Assembly (NCBI GenBank): GCA_045627405.1
Contig: JAZQNP010000112.1
Coordinates: 1-23,076, forward strand
Length of the DNA stretch: 23,076 bases
Source of the DNA: Firm-04 sp045627405
Lineage (GTDB): Bacteria; Bacillota; Clostridia; Oscillospirales; Ruminococcaceae
Direction: 5' to 3'
Below the pieces are notes generated by a model. The model saw nothing but the letters and a program-made list of their open reading frames with translations, did not search any database and was not told the DNA's origin. Of this stretch, positions 1 to 5,104 are shown piece after piece (position 1 is the first letter of the stretch; every line of letters starts with the position of its first letter). A program made the position numbers and the translations under genes.

Positions 1-59
1 GGCAAAATCGGAGCTGATTTCTGGAATGTTTTTGCCGATAGCGGTCTGCGATCAGTCAT
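1..59 (-). CDS. Partial hypothetical protein, N-terminal 19 residues
   Basis: An open frame begins at an ATG (complement of 57-59) and runs off the left edge without a stop. It reads MTDRRPLSAKTFQKSAPIL. The start overlaps the stop codon of the preceding leftward gene by 8 bases, the same arrangement as rplI/dnaB in this window, which suggests translational coupling. No clear Shine-Dalgarno site lies in front of it. The product cannot be identified from 19 residues; whether the frame is real depends on sequence outside the window. Confidence 0.45.
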   Translation of the reverse strand, partial: MTDRRPLSAKTFQKSAPIL

Positions 60-486
60 TTTCGGACTGATAGAACAGGTTTTCTGTTTCGTCCGCCTCC
101 ACAACGGTCAGTACAAGAAGCTGGGGTTCATGCCGGTTGTAGGCGATGAGCGGCGCACACTCGTCATCGACCAACACACCGCAGACCTGGGGGAGCATAT
201 CTTCGGTCAGAATGAACACGGATTCGTCCATCGGCGCGTCCTCATCGTAGTTATCCGGCTCATAGACGCCGGGAATCTCAAACGGATTGAAGTCAGGACA
301 GCTGTCGATGTAGCGTTGGAGGCTGTTTGCCTCGATGAAGTACTTGTTGTTCGCGTCCTTGAGCACATGGAACGGGCGACCGCTCCAAAACGCTCTCTTG
401 CAGATCTCGTTCATAAAGGGCAGGCTGTAGCCGAGTTTGATTGCGGCTGCGTACATAGAAAGGAGCTTCAAAGTCATCTGTTTCAT
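52..486 (-). CDS. Hypothetical protein, 144 aa, in probable mobile-element end
   Basis: I do not recognise this protein. The start at 486 is chosen because GGAGG (complement of 496-500) lies 9 bases upstream; an in-frame ATG at 546 would add 20 residues without a comparable site. The product has a hydrophobic and basic first third (residues 1-45), then an acidic segment with several D/E clusters (about 75-95), and ends in an acidic tail. There is no signal peptide, no convincing membrane segment and no recognised catalytic motif. The gene points away from the tRNA-Val gene and probably forms an operon with the overlapping partial gene at the window edge. Its position next to a tRNA and behind an attenuator-like terminator fits cargo or a maintenance gene of an integrated element, but this is inference from context only. 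Confidence 0.6.
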   Translation of the reverse strand: MKQMTLKLLSMYAAAIKLGYSLPFMNEICKRAFWSGRPFHVLKDANNKYFIEANSLQRYIDSCPDFNPFEIPGVYEPDNYDEDAPMDESVFILTEDMLPQVCGVLVDDECAPLIAYNRHEPQLLVLTVVEADETENLFYQSEND

Positions 487-582
487 AATAATATTCCTCC
501 TGATTGTTTTAGGCATACGGAACGGATGCCGGTTTCGGGGTTTCATACGGTCAAGGCAGGCAGTGGATCGTTATATATTTGT

Positions 583-601
583 TTACATCAGTATCACCTC
601 C
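583..601 (-). promoter_or_regulatory. Strong Shine-Dalgarno followed by start-stop ATGTAA
   Basis: On the minus strand GGAGGTG (601-595) is followed after six bases by ATG and at once by TAA (588-583). This is among the best ribosome sites in the window, yet it opens a one-codon frame. It lies about ten bases beyond the terminator hairpin at 615-650 and about 100 bases before the 144-aa gene. It could be a start-stop leader that loads ribosomes, or the remains of a deleted gene. Confidence 0.4.
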
Positions 602-614
602 GGGAACAGGGTAT

Positions 615-650
615 AAAAAAGCCCGGAAATTCATGGTTGAAAGACCGGGC
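615..650 (-). terminator. Rho-independent terminator or attenuator, leftward
   Basis: Read on the minus strand, a GCCCGG/CCGGGC stem (650-645 with 626-621) encloses a second 4-bp stem (TTCA/TGAA with a 4-base loop), and a run of six T follows (620-615). A strong Shine-Dalgarno site begins about 14 bases after the T run, leaving no room for a promoter. The hairpin therefore looks more like an attenuator in a leader than the end of an unrelated transcript. Confidence 0.65.
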
Positions 651-953
651 GGATAGGGTAATATTCAGTTGTAAATCATGCCGTTTTTTCGTCATTTTGC
701 ACATAGCGAATTCGGAAAGCGGCAGTGGCGCACCATTCAAATGAGCCGATTTGTAGTTCCCGCAAAAAAACGGTATCAAAAACGGCGCATTTACGAATGT
801 TTCCACACGATTGGGGGCTAGTGTATGCGATTTGTTGGAACTTATATGTGGGAACTTTCGTGGGAACTCTTGTGGGCACTAAACGTGAAAATGGCCTCAA
901 AATGCGGTGTTTTTATGCTGAATCCGGAAAGAATTTTCCAGCGTAAAAGCATG
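651..953. other. Non-coding stretch beside tRNA-Val, probable element end
   Basis: No convincing gene is present. Short frames exist on both strands, but none has a ribosome site or recognisable product, and those on the minus strand run through the terminator at 615-650. The stretch is more AT-rich than the housekeeping region and carries the short direct repeats at 834-880. It lies between the 3' end of tRNA-Val and the hypothetical genes, where the terminal non-coding region of an integrated element would be expected. Confidence 0.5.
834..880 (+). repeat. GTGGGAACT direct repeats, about 12 bp apart
   Basis: GTGGGAACT occurs at 848-856 and 860-868, with one-base variants GTGGGCACT at 872-880 and GTTGGAACT at 834-842. 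The three right-hand copies are exactly 12 bp apart, close to one helical turn, so a protein could bind them on one face. They lie about 125 bp from the 3' end of tRNA-Val. Arm-type binding sites of tyrosine integrases often have this size and placement; that role is inferred. Confidence 0.5.
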
Positions 954-996
954 AAAAAATCCCTAGATGCGTAATTTTCAAGCATCTAGGGATTTT
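954..996 (-). terminator. Terminator downstream of tRNA-Val
   Basis: A perfect 15-bp inverted repeat (956-970 with 982-996, loop of 11) begins eight bases beyond the 3' end of tRNA-Val. On the minus strand it is followed by a T-rich tail, so it would end the tRNA transcript. The plus-strand side also ends in TTTT, so it may act in both directions. Confidence 0.8.
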
Positions 997-1004
997 CACA
1001 AAAG

Positions 1005-1078
<74 letters not shown>

Positions 1079-1095
1079 GAATGCACTGCCAAATT

Positions 1096-1124
1096 ATTAT
1101 AACATATTCCGGCGGCTTTGTCAA
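1096..1124 (-). promoter_or_regulatory. Consensus promoter for tRNA-Val
   Basis: Read leftward, TTGACA (1124-1119) and TATAAT (1101-1096) are separated by exactly 17 bases. Both hexamers match the housekeeping-sigma consensus in full. The -10 lies 17 bases before the first base of tRNA-Val, as expected for a strong stable-RNA promoter. Confidence 0.9.
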
Positions 1125-1186
1125 GGGTGCGTGCGGTTTTTTTTGTTATGCGTTGTGCAGCACCGATTGCCGGAAGGGACTAAGAA

Positions 1187-1210
1187 GCCCCCGCTCGGAT
1201 GAACGGGGGC
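1187..1210 (-). terminator. Hairpin downstream of tRNA-Thr, possible terminator
   Basis: A 7-bp GC-rich stem (GCCCCCG at 1187-1193 with CGGGGGC at 1204-1210, loop of 10) begins seven bases beyond the tRNA-Thr 3' end. The tail on the minus strand is only TTCTT, so termination may be weak or the hairpin may help 3'-end processing. Confidence 0.55.
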
Positions 1211-1216
1211 ATTTGG

Positions 1217-1289
1217 AGCTGTTTACTGGAGTCGAACCAGCGACCTCATCCTTACCAAGGATGTGCTCTACCTACTGAGCTAAAACAGC
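1217..1289 (-). tRNA. tRNA-Thr, anticodon GGT
   Basis: The complement folds into a 73-nt cloverleaf: acceptor GCTGTTT/AAACAGC, D stem GCTC/GAGC, anticodon stem CATCC/GGATG with loop TTGGTAA, T stem GCTGG/CCAGT (one G-U pair), T loop TTCGACT and discriminator T. The anticodon GGT reads the threonine codon ACC. CCA is not encoded. It has its own promoter and is transcribed in the same direction as tRNA-Val, about 138 bp away. Confidence 0.94.
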
Positions 1290-1326
1290 ACAAAGCGGAA
1301 TGTCGGGGGAACTGAACCGCCCTATT

Positions 1327-1355
1327 ATTATACAACAACCGACGGGAAAAGTCAA
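1327..1355 (-). promoter_or_regulatory. Promoter for tRNA-Thr
   Basis: Read leftward, TTGACT (1355-1350) and TATAAT (1332-1327) are separated by 17 bases. The -10 lies 37 bases before the tRNA, so the precursor would carry a 5' leader of about 30 bases. Confidence 0.85.
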
Positions 1356-1384
1356 GCAGAAAATGAAGAAAACGCAAATTCGGC

Positions 1385-1458
1385 AAGTTGCATAAAACAG
1401 AGACAGGATTTGGCTAAAAAAATTACACCGTGTAAAGATTGCCCAAAGTTGCACAAAA
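1385..1458 (+). repeat. Two 13-bp direct repeats upstream of the GH25 promoter
   Basis: AAGTTGCATAAAA (1385-1397) and AAGTTGCACAAAA (1446-1458) differ at one base and are 61 bp apart. The second ends three bases before the -35 box at 1462. The placement fits binding sites for a regulator of the secreted protein, which is inference. Confidence 0.4.
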
Positions 1459-1461
1459 TAC

Positions 1462-1490
1462 TTGAAATTTTCGGAGGAATATGGTAATAT
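1462..1490 (+). promoter_or_regulatory. Promoter for the secreted GH25 gene
   Basis: TTGAAA (1462-1467) and TAATAT (1485-1490) have a 17-base spacer, with a TG one base before the -10 (extended -10). Transcription from about 1497 would give a leader of about 130 bases ahead of the ATG at 1630. Confidence 0.75.
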
Positions 1491-1629
1491 GAATTATAAG
1501 AATTCGGAATTTTCATATAGAAATTGGGAAAAGCAACAAACCAAAACGCAAAAAGCAACGATTGAAGCCGTGCGAGAAAAAAGAAAGCCCGGTGTTTCCG
1601 ACATTTCATTTTTTTGAAGGGGGATCCTT

Positions 1630-2928
1630 ATGCTCAGAACATGCAAACGGGCCGCAGCAGCTGCTGTATCGGCTGTGCTGTGCGCTTCTCTGTTGACATC
1701 GGCACCTGCTGTTTCCGCAGAATCGGATCTGTCCGATCTCAACGGCGACGGCGTCATTGACGTTTTTGATTATGTGCTTTCCAAACGCGACAGTGTGGAC
1801 GCATCTGCACCGCTGAACCTGTCCATCGGCTCACAGGAGGGTGAGGCAGGTTCGATTGTGACGATTCCGGTCGGTGTTTCGGACAATACCGGCTGTCTCG
1901 GCATGAACCTTGTATTCGATTATTCGCCGGAACTGGTACCGGTTGCGGCGGAAGGAGAAATTTCTCCGGCAGTTGTTCAGCCGGATGTGCTTTCTGCGCA
2001 GCGTCCGCAGGTGATGATTTTGGAGGATACTTCCACGGTTCTCTATTCTTCATCTATGTTCAAGCAGAGTGAAGATAACGGCATGCTGTTCACGGTTTCG
2101 TTTCAGATTCCGGAGAATGCAACGCCGGGGACGACCTATACCTTTGTACTGCGCCAGCATGATATTTACGATCCCGATTACAATCTGCTTTCGATGCTGA
2201 CCGAACGCGGCAGGATCACGGTGACTGAACCGGCTGTGACGGAACCGATTGTAACCGAACCGATCGTGACGGAGCCGCCGGTCGTGACCGAACCGCCTAC
2301 AACAACGCCGTATGTCCGGACAGGCATAGATATTTCGACATGGCAGGGCGATGTGGATATGACAAAGCTGCCGAGCAATGTTTCCTTTGTGATGGTGCGC
2401 GCCGGTTACGGCAGGCTGGCATCGCAGGAGGATAAGCGTTTTGCAGCGAATTACAATAAGGCAAAGGCGGCGGGCATTCCGGTCGGCGCATACTGGTATT
2501 CGTATGCGATGACGCCGGATGAAGCACGGACTGAGGCGCGTGCCTGCTTGCAGGTGCTCGGAAACCGTACATTTGAATATCCGATTGCATATGATGTCGA
2601 AGAATCCAAGCAGCTTGCGCTGGGGAAGGAACAGGTTTCCGCCATTATCTGCGCATTTTGTGAAGAGCTTGAAGCAGCAGGATATTATGTATCGGTGTAT
2701 ATGTCTGCGTCTCCGCTGAGCACAACGGTGAACCAGACGGTGAAAGACCGTTATGATGTCTGGGTCGCGCATTATAATGTCGCAAAGCCAGCCTATTCCG
2801 GAACCTACGGCATGTGGCAGTACAGCTCGACCGGCAGCGTGAGCGGCATTTCCGGTGCTGTGGATATGAATTACAGCTACCGCAACTATCCGGAGATCAT
2901 GGCACGCGTCGGATTGAACGGTTATTAA
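1630..2928 (+). CDS. Secreted GH25 lysozyme with dockerin-type repeat and cohesin-like domain
   Basis: The 432-aa product starts with a signal peptide (basic residues 1-7, hydrophobic core, likely cleavage after AVSA at 30). A single calcium-loop repeat of dockerin type follows (DLNGDGVIDVFDYVLSKR, 36-53), then a beta-rich cohesin-like region (about 62-198), a VTEP linker (198-223) and a GH25 domain (about 230-422). GH25 motifs are visible: GIDIS (232-236) and YDVEE (321-325), whose D322 and E324 match the family DxE catalytic pair. GH25 enzymes cut the glycan of peptidoglycan between MurNAc and GlcNAc. A full dockerin has two repeats; only one is seen. There is no LPXTG or transmembrane anchor, so the protein is probably released or held non-covalently. 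The AAGGGGG site supports the start. The gene is flanked by its own promoter and terminator, so it is monocistronic. The GH25 call is firm; the cohesin call rests on overall pattern. Confidence 0.9.
   Translation: MLRTCKRAAAAAVSAVLCASLLTSAPAVSAESDLSDLNGDGVIDVFDYVLSKRDSVDASAPLNLSIGSQEGEAGSIVTIPVGVSDNTGCLGMNLVFDYSPELVPVAAEGEISPAVVQPDVLSAQRPQVMILEDTSTVLYSSSMFKQSEDNGMLFTVSFQIPENATPGTTYTFVLRQHDIYDPDYNLLSMLTERGRITVTEPAVTEPIVTEPIVTEPPVVTEPPTTTPYVRTGIDISTWQGDVDMTKLPSNVSFVMVRAGYGRLASQEDKRFAANYNKAKAAGIPVGAYWYSYAMTPDEARTEARACLQVLGNRTFEYPIAYDVEESKQLALGKEQVSAIICAFCEELEAAGYYVSVYMSASPLSTTVNQTVKDRYDVWVAHYNVAKPAYSGTYGMWQYSSTGSVSGISGAVDMNYSYRNYPEIMARVGLNGY
2221..2297 (+). repeat. In-frame 15-bp tandem repeats encoding a VTEP linker
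   Basis: Degenerate copies of a 15-bp unit related to GTGACGGAACCGATT encode the Val-Thr-Glu-Pro-rich linker between the cohesin-like and GH25 domains. Such Thr/Pro linkers are typical of secreted multidomain enzymes, and the copy number may vary between strains by slippage. Confidence 0.8.
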
Positions 2929-2951
2929 GCAGAATACAGAAAAAGACAGAT

Positions 2952-2998
2952 AGCCCGAAAGCGGTCGGAACGATCGCTTTCGGGCTTGATTATTTTTT
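2952..2998 (+). terminator. Terminator of the GH25 gene
   Basis: A perfect 12-bp stem (2952-2963 with 2975-2986, loop of 11) is followed by TGATTATTTTTT (2987-2998). It begins 24 bases after the GH25 stop. The last T residues overlap the end of the convergent HTH gene. Confidence 0.9.
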
Positions 2999-3593
2999 AC
3001 ACAAGCTGCAATATGAGGAATACGGCAGCGAACAGCAGCAGAATGATGCTGCAAACTGCGGTGATGAGAGAAAGCTTTTTTAGTGAACTGCGTTTTTCCA
3101 GTTCTCTTTTCTTTTCGATGTCATCCAGTGTTTCGCCTTTCATAAAAGCCAGCACCTCGCGGTAAGTCTGAATGTCGTGATCCTGTTTGATCTGTTCCAG
3201 CCTGTGAAATGTCAGGAAGATACATACAGACAGGATGCCGGCGAGCAGGCATCCGAGAAGCTTGCCGATCTCGCCGCCGTATTCAACCAGCAGTGTTGTT
3301 CCGAGGATCAGTCCGAGCATTTCCGCCAGTGACATCCATTCGATTTTTTTGAGCATACGGGCATCTTCATTTTGAATTGTGTTTTTCATGATCTCAATAT
3401 CTCCTTTCATCAGTTCGTCGAGGGAAACGCCGAAGAGATCGCTCAGGATCAGAAGGCTGTGGACATCGGGGTAGCTTTTTCCGGTCTCCCAGTTGGAGAC
3501 GGTCTGGCGGCTGACATAGGCATGCTCTGCGAGTGTTTCCTGTGACCAGTTTTTTTCTGTTCGGAGCTTTTTGATGGTTGTGTATAGTTCCAT
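2997..3593 (-). CDS. XRE/Cro-type HTH regulator with C-terminal membrane segments
   Basis: The 198-aa product has an N-terminal helix-turn-helix of the XRE/Cro family (residues 4-60; LAEHAYVSRQTVSNWETGKS is the recognition region) and then hydrophobic segments at about 92-104, 112-129 and 174-196. It is probably a DNA-binding protein tethered to the cytoplasmic membrane; this architecture is common in Firmicutes and its signals are mostly unknown. The start at 3593 is chosen because AAGGA lies eight bases upstream and the HTH begins at once; a longer frame to 3791 would run across the promoter. A leftward promoter (3637-3665) and two palindromes (3670-3714) lie in front, so autoregulation is plausible. 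The gene is divergent from the degenerate phosphohexomutase gene at 3784, which is a candidate target. The ligand is unknown. Confidence 0.85.
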   Translation of the reverse strand: MELYTTIKKLRTEKNWSQETLAEHAYVSRQTVSNWETGKSYPDVHSLLILSDLFGVSLDELMKGDIEIMKNTIQNEDARMLKKIEWMSLAEMLGLILGTTLLVEYGGEIGKLLGCLLAGILSVCIFLTFHRLEQIKQDHDIQTYREVLAFMKGETLDDIEKKRELEKRSSLKKLSLITAVCSIILLLFAAVFLILQLV

Positions 3594-3636
3594 AGGGCTT
3601 TTCCTTCTTTCTGCCGGATCTCTTCCGGCTGACTGT

Positions 3637-3665
3637 ATCATAGCACATACACGGCGGTTTTTCAA
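3637..3665 (-). promoter_or_regulatory. Promoter for the HTH regulator
   Basis: Read leftward, TTGAAA (3665-3660) and TATGAT (3642-3637) are separated by 17 bases and have a TG one base before the -10. Transcription would start near 3630, about 37 bases before the ATG at 3593. Confidence 0.8.
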
Positions 3666-3669
3666 CCAA

Positions 3670-3696
3670 AACAGTTTTACATCAGGAAAAACTGTT
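3670..3696. promoter_or_regulatory. Palindrome, candidate operator 1
   Basis: AACAGTTTT (3670-3678) and AAAACTGTT (3688-3696) form a perfect 9-bp inverted repeat with a 9-base gap. It begins four bases beyond the -35 box of the HTH gene. The arm spacing of 18 bp centre to centre fits a dimer on one DNA face. Confidence 0.55.
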
Positions 3697-3714
3697 GTCA
3701 AAGCCTTTTGACAA
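3695..3714. promoter_or_regulatory. Palindrome, candidate operator 2
   Basis: TTGTCAAA (3695-3702) and TTTGACAA (3707-3714) form a perfect 8-bp inverted repeat with a 4-base gap and share two bases with the palindrome at 3670. The right arm contains TTGACA (3708-3713), a possible rightward -35 box, but no good -10 sits 16-18 bases further on, so a rightward promoter here is unproven. Confidence 0.5.
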
Positions 3715-3783
3715 GCGGTATCTGCATTTTGATTCTGCTGTATATTTCCAGCAGATTCGCCCATACTTCCCGTAAAGGGGGGC

Positions 3784-4917
3784 ATGGACATGCAATGGAT
3801 GAACGAGGGTGCGGACTGGCTGCTGCACGAAGCTTGTACGGCAAGCGATCAGACACCGGATGCGCTGCTTGCACTGGGCGCAGGCATTGCGGGTGCCGAG
3901 GCGCGGTGCATGGTCGGATATGCAGAGCAGAGCGCGTATGCGGAAGCCGGTGCAATGACGGTGTGCGGCGCGATTGCGGCGGCAGGGAGCGAAGCTGTGC
4001 TGGTGCCGAACAGCACACCGGTTGAACTGGGCGCGGCGGCATCTGCGGCGGAATGCGGCATCATTCTTTTTGCAGATGAGACGAGGCTGCGGCTGTATGC
4101 CCGCGGGCTGCTTCCGGTCACTGCGGCGCACGAGACGGCACTGACCGCGCCGGCGCGCTGGCAGAGCCGCAGTGAATACGGCAGCATTACTGACGGAAGC
4201 GCGATGAAGCTGCTCTATCCGGCGAAGCTGGCGGCGCATCTGCCGGCAGTCCTGCCGTGGCGAGCGGAGATTTCCACGGCATCGCGCAGACTGTGGGAGC
4301 TGCTGCGCAAGCTGCCGCAGGCTGCAAAGGATGCGCCGTCTGTCACGGTGCAGCTTTCGGCGGACGGAAGACAGCTCTCGCTCTACTCGGAGAAAGACGG
4401 CTGGCTGTTCCATGAGAAGCTGATGCTGATGGTGACGCAGAACCGGCTGCAACACGGAGAAGATGCAGCATTGCCGTATTGGGCGGCGCACATTGCAGAG
4501 CAGATGGCATCGCAGTACGGCAGACGGATTCTGCGCTATGCGGCGCGTTCTGACGGCTCGGACGCAGAAGCGCGCGCACTTGCGGCATCGCAGGGCTACA
4601 CGCTGGATGGCACGCTGCTGCTTGCCGATGTGCTGCGCATCTGTGCGGAGGAGGAGCCGGATCTGTCTCGCTGGGCATCGTCCCTGCCGCCGGTATATAC
4701 GGTGCGGCGGATCTTGCCGGCAGATTCTGCGGCAGGCTGCGGCACGTTTATGCAAACGCGCCAGACGCCGGACGGCTTGCGCGCATGGGATGCCCGCGGC
4801 GAAGCGTTGCTTTGTCCGTCTCCGTCGGGGCGCACAATCGCCATGCTGGTCGAAGCGGCGAGCATGGAGGCGGCACAGGAGCTTGCCGGAGAGATTGAAC
4901 AGGCAGTGAAAAGCTGA
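3784..4917 (+). CDS. Degenerate phosphohexomutase-like protein, probably non-catalytic
   Basis: The 377-aa product follows the layout of the alpha-D-phosphohexomutase family (GlmM, ManB, Pgm) but is shorter than the usual 445-460 aa and lacks its active-site motifs. Residues 42-117 align by eye with domain I: an AAAG turn (65-68), a TPVELG segment (78-83), then LFADETR (95-101) where the family has the phosphoserine loop TASHNP. Residues 187-216 match the metal-loop region, with SADGRQ in place of the DGDxDR ligands. GYTLDGTLLLADVL (271-284) and SSLPPVYTV match the end of domain III. Residues 329-375 match domain IV, with PSPSGRT (346-351) for the phosphate-binding PSGTEP. Catalysis is therefore unlikely; a regulatory or binding role is possible. 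A GGGGGG site may serve ATG 3784 or, with better spacing, 3790. The gene is divergent from the HTH regulator and lies upstream of the RNase J operon. Confidence 0.75.
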   Translation: MDMQWMNEGADWLLHEACTASDQTPDALLALGAGIAGAEARCMVGYAEQSAYAEAGAMTVCGAIAAAGSEAVLVPNSTPVELGAAASAAECGIILFADETRLRLYARGLLPVTAAHETALTAPARWQSRSEYGSITDGSAMKLLYPAKLAAHLPAVLPWRAEISTASRRLWELLRKLPQAAKDAPSVTVQLSADGRQLSLYSEKDGWLFHEKLMLMVTQNRLQHGEDAALPYWAAHIAEQMASQYGRRILRYAARSDGSDAEARALAASQGYTLDGTLLLADVLRICAEEEPDLSRWASSLPPVYTVRRILPADSAAGCGTFMQTRQTPDGLRAWDARGEALLCPSPSGRTIAMLVEAASMEAAQELAGEIEQAVKS

Positions 4918-4950
4918 AACGGACGCGGTTTGCGTATTGTAATGCAGCAG

Positions 4951-4983
4951 GCGGGATTTGTCTGACCGGCAGACGAATCCCGC
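4951..4983 (+). terminator. Strong hairpin after the phosphohexomutase-like gene, no U-tail
   Basis: A 14-bp stem with a single T-G pair (4951-4964 with 4970-4983, loop ACCGG) lies 34 bases after the stop. No T run follows on either strand, so it may be a 3'-end stabiliser or a factor-dependent terminator and not an intrinsic one. It ends 31 bases before the RNase J promoter. Confidence 0.45.
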
Positions 4984-5014
4984 TGCCCAAACGGATCATG
5001 TCCGGCTTTATCAC

Positions 5015-5043
5015 TTGACATTTTTTGGAAAATCGTATATACT
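5015..5043 (+). promoter_or_regulatory. Promoter of the RNase J-to-FtsH operon
   Basis: TTGACA (5015-5020) and TATACT (5038-5043) have a 17-base spacer. The start near 5050 gives a leader of about 55 bases. The promoter lies downstream of the first in-frame ATG (4958) of the RNase J frame and so rules that ATG out as the start. Confidence 0.88.
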
Positions 5044-5104
5044 TATTCTGTATTGGTGTGCACATATATCAGCCGCATGGGTGCGGCAGAAAGAGAGGTT
5101 TCAT

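Larger units (their letters stand above)
1356..1629. other. Intergenic region with divergent promoters and long leader
   Basis: No gene is visible here. The stretch holds the upstream side of the leftward tRNA-Thr promoter, two near-identical 13-mers at 1385-1458, the rightward promoter at 1462-1490, and an A-rich leader of about 130 bases before the GH25 gene. The leader contains no obvious riboswitch or terminator-like hairpin; its only clear element is the Shine-Dalgarno site AAGGGGG ending six bases before the ATG at 1630. Confidence 0.6.

Noticed and set aside
594..806. Leftward 70-codon frame in the element end
   Set aside because: It has no ribosome site, no recognisable product and runs straight through the intrinsic terminator at 615-650.
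725..946. Rightward frame with V-G-T repeats, possible integrase C-terminus remnant
   Set aside because: The V-G-T pattern comes only from the 12-bp DNA repeats; no integrase catalytic motifs or ribosome site are visible.
3708..3746. Rightward promoter with TTGACA at 3708 for the phosphohexomutase-like gene
   Set aside because: The only -10-like hexamer (TATATT at 3741) is 27 bases away, and at 16-18 bases the match is poor.
3594..3791. N-terminal extension of the HTH regulator
   Set aside because: It would cross the gene's own promoter and the palindromes; the helix-turn-helix begins right after the start at 3593.
4958..5104. N-terminal extension of RNase J from ATG 4958
   Set aside because: The ATG lies upstream of the consensus promoter at 5015-5043 and inside the hairpin at 4951-4983, and the encoded residues do not resemble a protein N-terminus.
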